Notes: a model not told the origin generated them from the letters alone. 5,678 bases of DNA from an uncultured Bacilli bacterium (GCA_934168325.1 CAKPNG010000063.1:1-5678); one strand, 5' to 3'; shown: positions 1 to 5,678, numbered from the stretch's first letter. Made by a program: numbers and translations.

Positions 1-248
1 AATGTTTTAATTAAACTACAAATAAATACGATAAGTCGTTATTTTTTAAAAACGGATTTAACAATTTAAATTAACCCATTAAAAAATTGTAAAAATATCA
101 ATAGTATTCGGAGAGATTTTCAGTTTTCATTCCGAGAGATTTTTGAAAAATAATTAAAAATATCTATTATTCTTTACAAATCAATGGAATAGATAAACTA
201 AGAAATGGCGAAGAATCAACATTAACTATTTAGGCTTCAATTAGATAG
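1..248. other. gene-free AT-rich left flank
   Basis: I see no supportable gene here. The stretch is very AT-rich, with short AT hairpins (for example 61-67 with 84-90, and 223-229 with 245-251) that lack a GC stem and a T-run and so are not convincing terminators. The only distinctive structure is the 15-bp direct repeat pair at 106-143, listed separately. Short plus-strand reading around 185-232 gives about 16 codons before a stop and cannot be assigned. Confidence 0.6.
106..143. repeat. paired 15-bp direct repeats, possible IS-end remnant
   Basis: ATTCGGAGAGATTTT at 106-120 recurs as ATTCCGAGAGATTTT at 129-143, with one mismatch and a start-to-start distance of 23 bp. It is GC-richer than its surroundings. 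Direct repeats spaced by about two helical turns are typical of the multiple transposase-binding repeats inside the ends of some insertion sequences, IS21-like ones in particular. The right edge of the window has a similar arrangement at 22-bp spacing. The IS assignment is inference, since no transposase is present. Confidence 0.4.
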
Positions 249-830
249 TTATTTGTTAACTTTCCAATACCCTTTTTTATTAGTACCAATTCTTTCAATA
301 TAATTCATTCCTTTTAACTTTTTGATTATATTATCGATTGACGTCTTTCCTAAATCGCATTTAATCATTAATTGATGTTTTGTAATATTTGGATTATTCC
401 GTATTTCTGCCAGAACTTTAATAGCGGATATGTTCAGTGTTTTATCACCAACATTATTTATTTGATTAAATGGAATAGTAATTATAATGTTGTTGTCTTT
501 CAATGAAATTACTTTTCCATATTTTGAAACAATAGTTGGAATACCCCTTCAAGTCTTTTCACTTATGTGTAATTGAAGAAAAATTTCTGATAATTTGTCA
601 TTTACAGGAATTGAATGGCCTTCATAAAAGCCCTCTATTGTTTGTAATAAAGGTATAATGCCTATAGATAGAATTTCTATTCTGTCATTATAAACTATTA
701 TCATCAGTTCGTTGAGATTAATCTACTCATTGCGTAAAAAAGCATTAATTGTTACTTCTATAAAAACATCAAAATTAAATCTATTAACGATTACAATAAT
801 ATAATGATTTAATTTTAGATTTAACCCATT
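249..830 (-). pseudogene. decayed AlbA_2/HATPase_c_4-type regulator, C-terminal part
   Basis: One minus-strand frame reads across two stop codons and matches the C-terminal half of the ATP-binding regulators annotated as AlbA_2/HATPase_c_4 proteins (COG2865-like). From its 5' side it gives an NRFNFDVFIE...INAF stretch, corresponding to the GHKL-type Asn motif, then a TAG at 723-725. Next come VYNDRIEIL, EGFYEGHSIPVN and LQLHISEKT, then a TGA at 549-551, then RGIPTIVSKYG and a winged helix-turn-helix (ITKHQLMIKCDLGKTSID...YIERIGTNKKGYWKV) ending at TAA, 249-251. By comparison with remembered family members, TAG probably replaces the Trp of an H-N-x-W motif and TGA the second Gly-like position of E-K-T-G-R-G. 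The N-terminal AlbA_2 domain is absent, and a third in-frame stop lies at 831-833. An 84-residue piece could start at a TTG (501-503), but it has no good ribosome site and begins inside the ATPase fold, so a functional small regulator is unlikely. Confidence 0.75.
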
Positions 831-965
831 TCATTTTAACATGACATAAACATCATAAACAGATAGCTAAAAGTCGTATGGCCCGTTACTAATCTTCTCT
901 ATAAAGTGAATCTATTTTGTAAATAATTATGACAATAAGCAAAAATCTTATAAATTGTGATTTAT

Positions 966-1003
966 ATCTACTTTTTTTGCAAGTTTTTGTATTTTTAGTA
1001 GAT
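966..1003. repeat. repeat R1, downstream of ATPase 1
   Basis: The 33-bp core at 968-1000 matches R2 (2324-2356) at 32 of 33 positions in the same orientation, and 965-991 is identical to R3 (2394-2420) over 27 bp. R1 is bounded by perfect 6-bp inverted arms, ATCTAC at 966-971 and GTAGAT at 998-1003, and carries the palindrome TTGCAA inside. It lies 16 bp beyond the stop codon of ATPase 1, between that gene and the pseudogene. Confidence 0.85.
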
Positions 1004-1019
1004 GCATTAATAATTTATA

Positions 1020-2315
1020 TTATTTTAAAAGCCAATCCTTTAAGTTTATTACTTCAATTCCTTCTTCTGTTAAATATGGTTTAATTGAATCTTTAACAAT
1101 TATCATTTTTTTAAAATTATCTTTAATATTGATTAAAGATCTTTTTTCTTGAATTTCTTTATCAAGTGTTTCCATAGAGTAAGCTGATTGAATATAGATT
1201 TTTTCATTTATTTTATAACAAATAAAATCGGTTTCTAATCGTTTTATAACGTAATTCCCATTATCATTTTTTTCACTAATTTCAACAATTCCAACATCAA
1301 CAGAGTATCCTCTAGAAATTAATTCGTTGTAAATTATATTTTCCATAATATGAGTTGGTTCAGTTTGTCTAAAATTAATTAGAGCATTTCTTAAACCGAT
1401 ATCAGTAAAATAATATTTTGAATTAGAGCCAATATATTTTTTTCCTTTTATATCATATCTATTTGCCTCAGATAATAAAAATGCGTCCTTAATAAAATCA
1501 ATATGTTTTTTGATTGTAACATGGCCATAATCTATGTTTTCAATGCTTCTAAATGAATTTTCAAGTTTGGTTGGATTTGTATATGAGCCGATCGAACTTG
1601 CTAAAATTTTTAATAATTTGCTAAAAGAATCAATGTCTTTTATTCCATTTCTTTCTGTAATGTCTTTAATATAGATTTCTGTAAATAGACTCTTTAAATA
1701 TTCTTGTTTACTTACTTCGCTATCAATATTTAATAAATAAGGCATGCCCCCATAATATTGATATTCAAGGTAAGCATCATCAAAAGATTGAGATTTAGCT
1801 TCGAAAAATTCTTTAAAAGATAATGGATATAAATGTATTTGATCCCCTCTACCTCTAAATTCAGTTATAATATCTGAAGATAACATTTTTGAATTGCTTC
1901 CAGTTACATAAACATCAAAATTATTATGCTTTAAAAAACCATTTAATACCATAACAAAGTTATCGAGTAATTGAATTTCATCAAGTAAAAAATAATACTC
2001 TTTGTTTTCTTTAGTTAAGTCATTAATATAAAGAATAAACTTTTTAGGGTTAACAATATAATTGCTTTTTGAATCATATTTTAATGTCTTTTCTTTAGGA
2101 AGATATTTATCAAGAACCATTACATTTTCTAAAACATCAAAAGAAAAACTTATTATTTGTTCTTCTTTTATTTCATTTGATAGTAAATAATCTTTATATA
2201 TATTGTTTAATAAATAAGATTTTCCACATCTTCTAAGGCCAGTAACAATTTTAATTAATCCGTTATTCTTTCTTTCGATTAAGTTATTCAAGTATTTATC
2301 ACGCTTAATTTCCAT
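1020..2315 (-). CDS. ATPase 1: AAA_14/DUF4143 ATP-binding protein
   Basis: This is a 431-residue predicted cytoplasmic ATPase, full length for the family, with no signal peptide or membrane segment. The P-loop GLRRCGKS is at residues 26-33, Walker B LLDEIQ at 110-115, and the sensor-like VTGSNSKMLS at 137-146. The arginine-containing FRGRGDQ (153-159) leads into LYPLSFKEFF, and YGGMPYLL (188-195) is the family's GGxP motif. Residues about 200-310 form the DUF4143 helical/winged region. The C-terminal nuclease-like fold contains ETDF (361-364) and YIQSAYS (374-380), where nuclease-competent relatives have E-x-K, so catalysis of DNA cleavage by it is doubtful. About 30 residues between P-loop and Walker B (roughly 65-100) are extra compared with ATPase 2. 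The ATG is preceded by AGGTGA at a suitable distance, which supports this start. The family is widespread, often near mobile DNA, and its biological role is not established. Stop is TAA. Confidence 0.9.
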   Translation of the reverse strand: MEIKRDKYLNNLIERKNNGLIKIVTGLRRCGKSYLLNNIYKDYLLSNEIKEEQIISFSFDVLENVMVLDKYLPKEKTLKYDSKSNYIVNPKKFILYINDLTKENKEYYFLLDEIQLLDNFVMVLNGFLKHNNFDVYVTGSNSKMLSSDIITEFRGRGDQIHLYPLSFKEFFEAKSQSFDDAYLEYQYYGGMPYLLNIDSEVSKQEYLKSLFTEIYIKDITERNGIKDIDSFSKLLKILASSIGSYTNPTKLENSFRSIENIDYGHVTIKKHIDFIKDAFLLSEANRYDIKGKKYIGSNSKYYFTDIGLRNALINFRQTEPTHIMENIIYNELISRGYSVDVGIVEISEKNDNGNYVIKRLETDFICYKINEKIYIQSAYSMETLDKEIQEKRSLINIKDNFKKMIIVKDSIKPYLTEEGIEVINLKDWLLK

Positions 2316-2323
2316 AAATTCAC

Positions 2324-2356
2324 CTACTATTTTTGCAAGTTTTTGTATTTTTAGTA
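2324..2356. repeat. repeat R2, in the leader of ATPase 1
   Basis: This 33-bp element differs from R1 by one base (A at 2329 against T at 973). It has 5-bp inverted arms TACTA/TAGTA (2325-2329 and 2352-2356) around an A/T-rich spacer with TTGCAA. It lies just downstream of the predicted -10, so it would make up nearly the whole 5' untranslated leader, and its gene-proximal arm abuts the ribosome site AGGTGA. That position suits an operator or a translational control element. It could equally be a recombination site, given the matching copy beyond the gene. Confidence 0.85.
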
Positions 2357-2361
2357 CCTAA

Positions 2362-2389
2362 ATTATACTATAAATATATATAAAATCAA
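2362..2389 (-). promoter_or_regulatory. predicted promoter of ATPase 1
   Basis: On the minus strand TTGATT (-35, at 2384-2389) and a perfect TATAAT (-10, at 2362-2367) are separated by 16 bp. Transcription would start near 2355, about 40 bases before the ATG at 2315. The AT-rich run between the boxes could alternatively be read as an archaeal TATA box. The promoter is bracketed by R3 upstream and R2 downstream. Confidence 0.55.
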
Positions 2390-2393
2390 TTTT

Positions 2394-2426
2394 TATCTAC
2401 TTTTTTTGCAAGTTTTTGTAGTTTTT
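2394..2426. repeat. repeat R3, upstream of the ATPase 1 promoter
   Basis: 2394-2420 is identical to 965-991 of R1 over 27 bp. After that the copy diverges (a G insertion-like change, then TTTTTGTAA instead of TTTTTAGTA), so it lacks the second inverted arm. It has the same orientation as R1 and R2, 73 bp from R2 start to start. R3 is probably a partial or weaker copy of the same site, placed just upstream of the -35 box. Confidence 0.75.
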
Positions 2427-2573
2427 GTAAATGTGACATTTCCTTAAAAGATTTTCAAAAAATGTACTATCTTTATAAAAACATTAATACAATGAATTTA
2501 AAAAGATCATGTTGTCTGATAGATGTATTATGTATTTAACCAATAGTAAAAAAATATATTTACTTCTTCATTG

Positions 2574-2626
2574 AAGAAAATTCAAGGAAGTTTAGGAGTG
2601 TTAACCTAAAAGTAGACACTTATTTT
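2574..2626. mobile_element. IS-end-like remnant, left copy
   Basis: AAGAAAATTCAAGGAAGTTT (2574-2593) is followed by AGGAGTG and by a 24-bp segment at 2602-2625 containing CCTAAAAGTAGACACTTA. Both parts recur near the right edge: 5549-5568 matches 19 of 20 bases, and 5610-5633 is identical over 24 bp. Reading GTGTCTACTTTTAGG on the minus strand resembles the terminal sequence of bacterial insertion sequences. No transposase gene accompanies it, and the family (IS21-like or IS3-like) is unresolved. It ends 17 bp from the stop codon of ATPase 2. Confidence 0.5.
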
Positions 2627-2642
2627 AGAGTCGTTAAAATAA

Positions 2643-3893
2643 TTAAAAGTTTCTATTATTCCTTATAAAGTCAATTAAATTTGCATGAATTATACCGTTT
2701 CTTTTTTGCAAAAACCAATCTAGCGTTAATAAATACTTTGGATAATTATCCCAGGTAATGCTTTCAAGACTTCTATATTCTCTATCTTCAGTTTCTTTAT
2801 TTGCTAAAATTGTGTATGCGACTTGTACATATGAATAATTCATTTCATTATCTCTTAATATAAAATCACATTCAAGTTTTCCAATTTTTCCAACACTAAT
2901 AGAATAATCTTTACTTGAAGCATAAATATATACAACATTTTCTAGTGCAGGTCCATAATTTATTCTATTATCAATATTAAGTGCATAATAAAATGATAAA
3001 TCTGAAAGATAAAATTTCTTTTCGCCCATTAAAGACTTTCTTGATTTCATATCAAATCTTTCACATGGCATTATTATCTTTGCACTTATTAAAACTTCAA
3101 TATACCTTTTAACAGTTTCCCTTTTTATTGAAACTCCATTTTTTTCGAAGTCTTCAACAATGTTTTGAATATTAGTAGTAGATCCAAAATTATTTATTAT
3201 GTATCTTAATACCGCATCAAAAACAGATCTATTTCTTATCTTTACTCTTTTTCTAATATCTTTTTCAAATATCTCACTTATTAGATTTTGAACATATCTT
3301 CTTTTATCATTCATCGAATTTAAATTAAGGACATATGGGAATCCGCCCTCAAGTATATAATTTCTAAGTTCATCTGTTTCATTGATAGATATTTCTTTTC
3401 CATAGAATTTCTTCATATCTAAATATTCATCAAATGATAACGGCAAAATATTAAATTCAATATAGCGGCCAGTAAGTTTAGTAGCAAGTTCTCCAGAAAG
3501 TAGATATGAATTAGAGCCCGTAATAAAAATTGAATAATCTCTTTCTTCTCGCCAAGCATTTATTACTTTTTCAAAACCATTAACATTTTGTACTTCATCA
3601 ATAAATAAATATTTTTTCCCTTCAGTAGTACTATTTTTTGCTATTAGTTCATCTAATTCTTTAGGAGCTTCGATATTCTCGTAAGGTTTCTTATCTAAGT
3701 TAAAATAAAGAATGTTATCTTTGCTTACACCATCTTTTAATAATTCCTCCATAATTAGATTCATTATAGAAGACTTGCCACAACGTCTAACACCTGTTAG
3801 CACTTTTATAATTTCACACTCATGATAAAAGCCCCTAATTTTTGTAAGGTACTTTTCTCTAGGATATAATCCGTTAATAATTTCAAATTCCAT
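2643..3893 (-). CDS. ATPase 2: AAA_14/DUF4143 ATP-binding protein
   Basis: This 416-residue soluble predicted ATPase is a divergent paralogue of ATPase 1. The P-loop GVRRCGKS is at 34-41, Walker B YLFIDEVQ at 95-102, and ITGSNSYLLSGELATKLTGR at 124-143 holds the sensor and arginine positions, followed by LPLSFDEY. The GGFPYVL motif is at 183-189. A winged-helix-like segment (SIKRETVKRYIEVL, 255-268) lies in the DUF4143 region. The C-terminal nuclease-like core has ECDF (341-344) and YVQVAYT (355-361), with Gln and Ala where E-x-K would be, as in ATPase 1. The ATG at 3891-3893 follows AAGGGGG with an 8-base gap. That G-tract is also part of the inverted repeat at 3899-3909. The gene has its own promoter and is separated from ATPase 3 by 184 bp, so co-transcription is not required. 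Role unknown, and no partner is evident. Confidence 0.9.
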   Translation of the reverse strand: MEFEIINGLYPREKYLTKIRGFYHECEIIKVLTGVRRCGKSSIMNLIMEELLKDGVSKDNILYFNLDKKPYENIEAPKELDELIAKNSTTEGKKYLFIDEVQNVNGFEKVINAWREERDYSIFITGSNSYLLSGELATKLTGRYIEFNILPLSFDEYLDMKKFYGKEISINETDELRNYILEGGFPYVLNLNSMNDKRRYVQNLISEIFEKDIRKRVKIRNRSVFDAVLRYIINNFGSTTNIQNIVEDFEKNGVSIKRETVKRYIEVLISAKIIMPCERFDMKSRKSLMGEKKFYLSDLSFYYALNIDNRINYGPALENVVYIYASSKDYSISVGKIGKLECDFILRDNEMNYSYVQVAYTILANKETEDREYRSLESITWDNYPKYLLTLDWFLQKRNGIIHANLIDFIRNNRNF

Positions 3894-3898
3894 AATAG

Positions 3899-4007
3899 AT
3901 GCCCCCTTATGATGATAATATTATAACACTTAAAGGGGTATTTATCTAGTTAAGGGGGCATTTTTTTAAAATTATCCACAAAATACACCCTTAACGTACT
4001 AGATAAA
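3899..4007. promoter_or_regulatory. operator-like cluster of four C-tract/TTAA sites
   Basis: Four related sites occur in 96 bp: ATGCCCCCTTA on plus at 3899-3909, ATACCCCTTTAA on minus at 3930-3941, ATGCCCCCTTAA on minus at 3950-3961, and TACACCCTTAA on plus at 3984-3994. The 3899-3909 and 3951-3961 arms are perfect 11-bp inverted repeats. A second inverted pair, TTTATCTAG (3941-3949) and CTAGATAAA (3999-4007), surrounds the outer sites, with CGTA (3995-3998) breaking the symmetry. In this AT-rich DNA such G/C tracts stand out. The sites overlap the -35 region, flank the -10, and cover the ribosome site of ATPase 2, which suits repression by a DNA-binding protein. The protein is unidentified. 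Confidence 0.7.
3920..3948 (-). promoter_or_regulatory. predicted promoter of ATPase 2
   Basis: On the minus strand TAGATA (-35, at 3943-3948, four of six consensus bases) and TATAAT (-10, at 3920-3925) are spaced by 17 bp. The start point would fall near 3913, giving a leader of about 20 bases before the ATG. The TTAACTAGATAAATACCCC region shows that the promoter is embedded between operator-like sites 2, 3 and 4. Confidence 0.55.
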
Positions 4008-4077
4008 GTTATATTTTAATTTTCATTAAATTTATTAGTAAATAGGTGACGCTTATTTATTAGGCCACGAAATAATA
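4008..4077. other. spacer downstream of ATPase 3
   Basis: This AT-rich spacer lies between the ATPase 3 stop and the operator cluster of ATPase 2. It holds a 6-bp AT stem with a four-base loop (4015-4030; on the minus strand TTTAAT-GAAA-ATTAAA), which has no GC pairs and no following T-run. No convincing terminator is visible, so read-through from ATPase 3 into ATPase 2 is possible. Confidence 0.4.
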
Positions 4078-5433
4078 TCAAAAATCATATTTAAGTTTAC
4101 CTAATATAAAGACGAGATAATGGGGTATTGTGATCATATCATCATTACCACCAATATTGTAATCGCCAATTTTAATAAGTTTAGTTTTACCATAGAGTTC
4201 TGGATGATTCATAACAGTTTTACTAGATTTGGTATTACCATTCTTAGCTTTAGCCTCGATTAAAGTAGCATTGCCACCATAAGAAATTACAAAATCTATT
4301 TCTAAGCCACTATTCTTAGCGAAATAAAACGGTTCAATACCAGCTTTACTTAGCCCATCAAACACTAATGCTTCATATAATGCTCCCTTGCCTTGTCCTA
4401 ATTCTCCTCTATTTACTGCTGCTACAAAATCTAATCCATACATAGCAGAAACGATTCCAATATCCTCAGGAAATAATTTAAATTGTGATTCGATTCGCAT
4501 ACCCTGTAATGGCAATGAAGGTGCTTCTAAGTTATAAACTTTTTGAACAATATGAGCTTGTTTTAAATATTCAATTGCATCATTTTTATCATATTGTGTT
4601 CCACCTTGCACTTTAGAAACAATAAATCTTTTATTCTCTTTAGCAAGAAATGTTGGAATTAGGTCAAATACATTTTGAATTCTTGATACTTCAGCAGCTT
4701 TAAATACAGGACTACCACTATTGTTCATTCTTCTACCAAAGTCAGTCTTCATATCAAATACAGTGCTATTTAATACCTTGAACGCGTCTATAATCTTATT
4801 AGTTCTAATATATTCCTTAACTACCTTAGGAAATCCGCCAATGCATAGATATTTATTGAAAATATCTTTATATAAGTTATGCATGTTTAATGGTATTGCA
4901 TTTCTATTAACAAAGCACTCATACAAAAAATTAATTTGTTCTTGTTTATATCCTAAAGCCCATAAAAATTCTTCAAAATCCATTGTTTTCATATGAAAAA
5001 CATCTTCGTACCCAGTAGGTGTTGGTGTAGAATCTCCAATGACATAACCATTAATACCTAAATAAGAACCGCTACCAATAACAATATATCTGCCATCTAC
5101 TTTGAAGTTCTTAAATGATAGTCTTGCTCTTGGACAATCTTGAATTTCATCAAAGAATAATATTAATTTTTTAGGATTAAAGTCTATATTAGGAAATCTA
5201 AGTGAAAGATTAGAAATTATAGTATCTACATCTAATTTACCTTCAAAATCTAATCTAAAATCTGGATTGGTCCAAAAATTTATTTCTACGATTTGATATC
5301 CATTTTGAGTAATAAATTGTCTTATAGTTTCTGTTTTTCCACATTGTCTTATACCAGCAACCAATGCAGGACTTCTATCTTCATTATTAAGCCATGTATA
5401 TAATTTTGAATCAATTTTTCTTTTAAAATACAT
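4078..5433 (-). CDS. ATPase 3: AAA_14/DUF4143 ATP-binding protein with intact nuclease-like motif
   Basis: This 451-residue soluble predicted ATPase is a distant relative of ATPases 1 and 2. The P-loop GIRQCGKT is at 27-34, Walker B ILFFDEIQDCP at 91-101, and the sensor-like VIGSGSYLGI at 118-127. MKTMDFEEFLWALGY (148-162) and GGFPKVV (199-205) are family landmarks. The C-terminal part has YEALVFDGL (353-361), then NSGLEIDFVI (374-383) and LIEAKAKNG (391-399), giving E378-x-D380...E393-x-K395, the PD-(D/E)xK-like signature missing from the other two. DNA cleavage is possible but unproven. The ATG at 5431-5433 is chosen because GAGGGG (minus strand, 5443-5448) precedes it by 9 bases. An upstream in-frame TTG (5440-5442) sits directly against that site and is unlikely to be used. 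Stop is TGA, with TAA five codons later. Codons look slightly less AT-biased than in ATPases 1 and 2, suggesting a separate origin. Confidence 0.9.
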   Translation of the reverse strand: MYFKRKIDSKLYTWLNNEDRSPALVAGIRQCGKTETIRQFITQNGYQIVEINFWTNPDFRLDFEGKLDVDTIISNLSLRFPNIDFNPKKLILFFDEIQDCPRARLSFKNFKVDGRYIVIGSGSYLGINGYVIGDSTPTPTGYEDVFHMKTMDFEEFLWALGYKQEQINFLYECFVNRNAIPLNMHNLYKDIFNKYLCIGGFPKVVKEYIRTNKIIDAFKVLNSTVFDMKTDFGRRMNNSGSPVFKAAEVSRIQNVFDLIPTFLAKENKRFIVSKVQGGTQYDKNDAIEYLKQAHIVQKVYNLEAPSLPLQGMRIESQFKLFPEDIGIVSAMYGLDFVAAVNRGELGQGKGALYEALVFDGLSKAGIEPFYFAKNSGLEIDFVISYGGNATLIEAKAKNGNTKSSKTVMNHPELYGKTKLIKIGDYNIGGNDDMITIPHYLVFILGKLKYDF

Positions 5434-5442
5434 AGTTATCAA

Positions 5443-5448
5443 CCCCTC
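5443..5448 (-). promoter_or_regulatory. ribosome-binding site deciding the ATPase 3 start
   Basis: GAGGGG on the minus strand is 9 bases from the ATG at 5431-5433 but has no gap to the upstream TTG at 5440-5442. This favours the ATG and a 451-residue product over a 454-residue one. No clear -35/-10 pair is seen upstream. Confidence 0.6.
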
Positions 5449-5484
5449 TTATATTATTACCAAACGTATTTCTAATTGTATTTT

Positions 5485-5568
5485 AAGAAAATTCAAGGGA
5501 GTTTTCAAGAAAATTTAAGAAAATTCAAGGGAGTTTTCAAGAAAATTTAAGAAAATTCAAGGGAGTTT
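5485..5568. repeat. 32-bp tandem repeat, 2.6 copies
   Basis: Copies are at 5485-5516 and 5517-5548, identical, with a partial third copy at 5549-5568. Each contains AAGAAAATTCAAGGGAGTTT followed by TCAAGAAAATTT, with short inverted parts (TTTTC-AA-GAAAA). The third copy runs directly into the IS-end-like remnant, and its unit equals the first 20 bases of the left remnant (2574-2593) with one mismatch. The array begins 51 bp upstream of the ATPase 3 start codon. Confidence 0.9.
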
Positions 5569-5652
5569 GGAGTGGAAAATCAAATAATATGGAGTGGTAA
5601 CTGGAGTGGTAACCTAAAAGTAGACACTTATTTCGATTAATATAGACACTTT
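5568..5652. mobile_element. IS-end-like remnant, right copy, expanded
   Basis: TGGAGTGG occurs at 5568, 5590 and 5602, the last two within a perfect 12-bp tandem (TGGAGTGGTAAC at 5590-5601 and 5602-5613). This is followed by 24 bp (5610-5633) identical to 2602-2625. TAGACACT recurs at 5621-5628 and 5643-5650, 22 bp apart, like the multiple internal repeats of IS21-type ends. The minus-strand reading GTGTCTACTTTTAGGTTACC looks like an element terminus. The rest of the element, if any, lies beyond the window. Confidence 0.5.
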
Positions 5653-5678
5653 CTTCTCACTAGAATGACAAAACTATT

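Noticed and set aside
249..503. Stand-alone 84-residue winged-helix regulator starting at TTG
   Set aside because: The same frame continues upstream with clear family sequence past a TGA, and no good ribosome site precedes the TTG. A pseudogene tail explains it better.
549..551. TGA read as tryptophan (Mycoplasma-type code)
   Set aside because: The intact genes use TGG for Trp, ATPase 3 ends at TGA at the expected family length, and Gly rather than Trp is expected at this codon.
1009..1024. Terminator after ATPase 1 (AATAAT...ATTATT)
   Set aside because: It is a pure A/T 6-bp stem overlapping the stop codon, with no T-run, and could arise by chance in this composition.
965..2426. CRISPR-like repeats
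   Set aside because: There are only three copies, one of them degenerate, with spacings of 73 bp and over 1.3 kb, a gene between them and no cas genes.
2544..2578. Terminator after ATPase 2
   Set aside because: Two small inverted repeats (AGTAAA/TTTACT and TTCTTCA/TGAAGAA) are AT-rich or nearly loopless, and lie beyond the IS-end-like remnant with the T-run poorly placed.
3899..3961. RNA hairpin sequestering the ATPase 2 ribosome site
   Set aside because: The partner arm at 3951-3961 lies upstream of the predicted transcription start, so it would not be in the mRNA unless transcription enters from ATPase 3. A DNA operator is the simpler reading.
4721..4996. Plus-strand open reading frame of 91 codons
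   Set aside because: It lies wholly inside ATPase 3 on the opposite strand, has no family resemblance, and is explained as an antisense shadow of a well-supported gene.
5485..5568. CRISPR or replication-origin iterons in the 32-bp tandem
   Set aside because: The units abut without spacers, there is no replication gene nearby, and the unit derives from the adjacent IS-end-like sequence.

Overview
This is a very AT-rich window of accessory DNA. Every recognisable gene lies on the minus strand. Three are intact genes for predicted ATPases of the AAA_14/DUF4143 class (COG1373-like), each in its own transcription context. The fourth is the decayed C-terminal part of an AlbA_2/HATPase_c_4-type regulator (COG2865-like). 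Tryptophan is encoded by TGG in all three ATPases and TGA closes one of them, so the standard bacterial/archaeal code fits better than the Mycoplasma code. Base composition, Shine-Dalgarno sites and -35/-10-like promoters suggest a low-GC bacterium (Bacillota or a relative of Mycoplasmatota using the standard code), probably host-associated. An AT-rich methanogenic archaeon cannot be excluded, because both gene families also occur there and the promoter of the first ATPase could be read as an archaeal TATA box.

Layout from left to right. 1-248 has no gene, only a pair of 15-bp direct repeats (106-143) that may come from an insertion-sequence end. 249-about 830 is the regulator pseudogene, with two in-frame stops. 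966-1003 is repeat R1. 1020-2315 is ATPase 1, with its promoter, repeat R2 in the leader and repeat R3 upstream of the promoter. 2574-2626 is a short IS-end-like remnant. 2643-3893 is ATPase 2, controlled by a promoter embedded in four copies of a C-tract/TTAA element. 4078-5433 is ATPase 3. 5485-5652 is a 32-bp tandem repeat merging into a second, expanded copy of the same IS-end-like remnant.

The genes do not form a classic operon. Gaps of 184 to 327 bp separate them, and each gap holds different repeats. The picture is serial capture: ATPase 1 lies between near-identical 33-bp direct repeats, and ATPases 2 and 3 lie between two 24-bp identical IS-end-like direct repeats. The three proteins share an N-terminal P-loop ATPase and a C-terminal nuclease-fold region, but only ATPase 3 keeps the full E-x-D...E-x-K signature. 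ATPases 1 and 2 carry Q-x-A or Q-x-A-like residues instead. No substrate or biological role can be read from the sequence. The most interesting signals are the regulatory or recombinational repeats attached to each ATPase.
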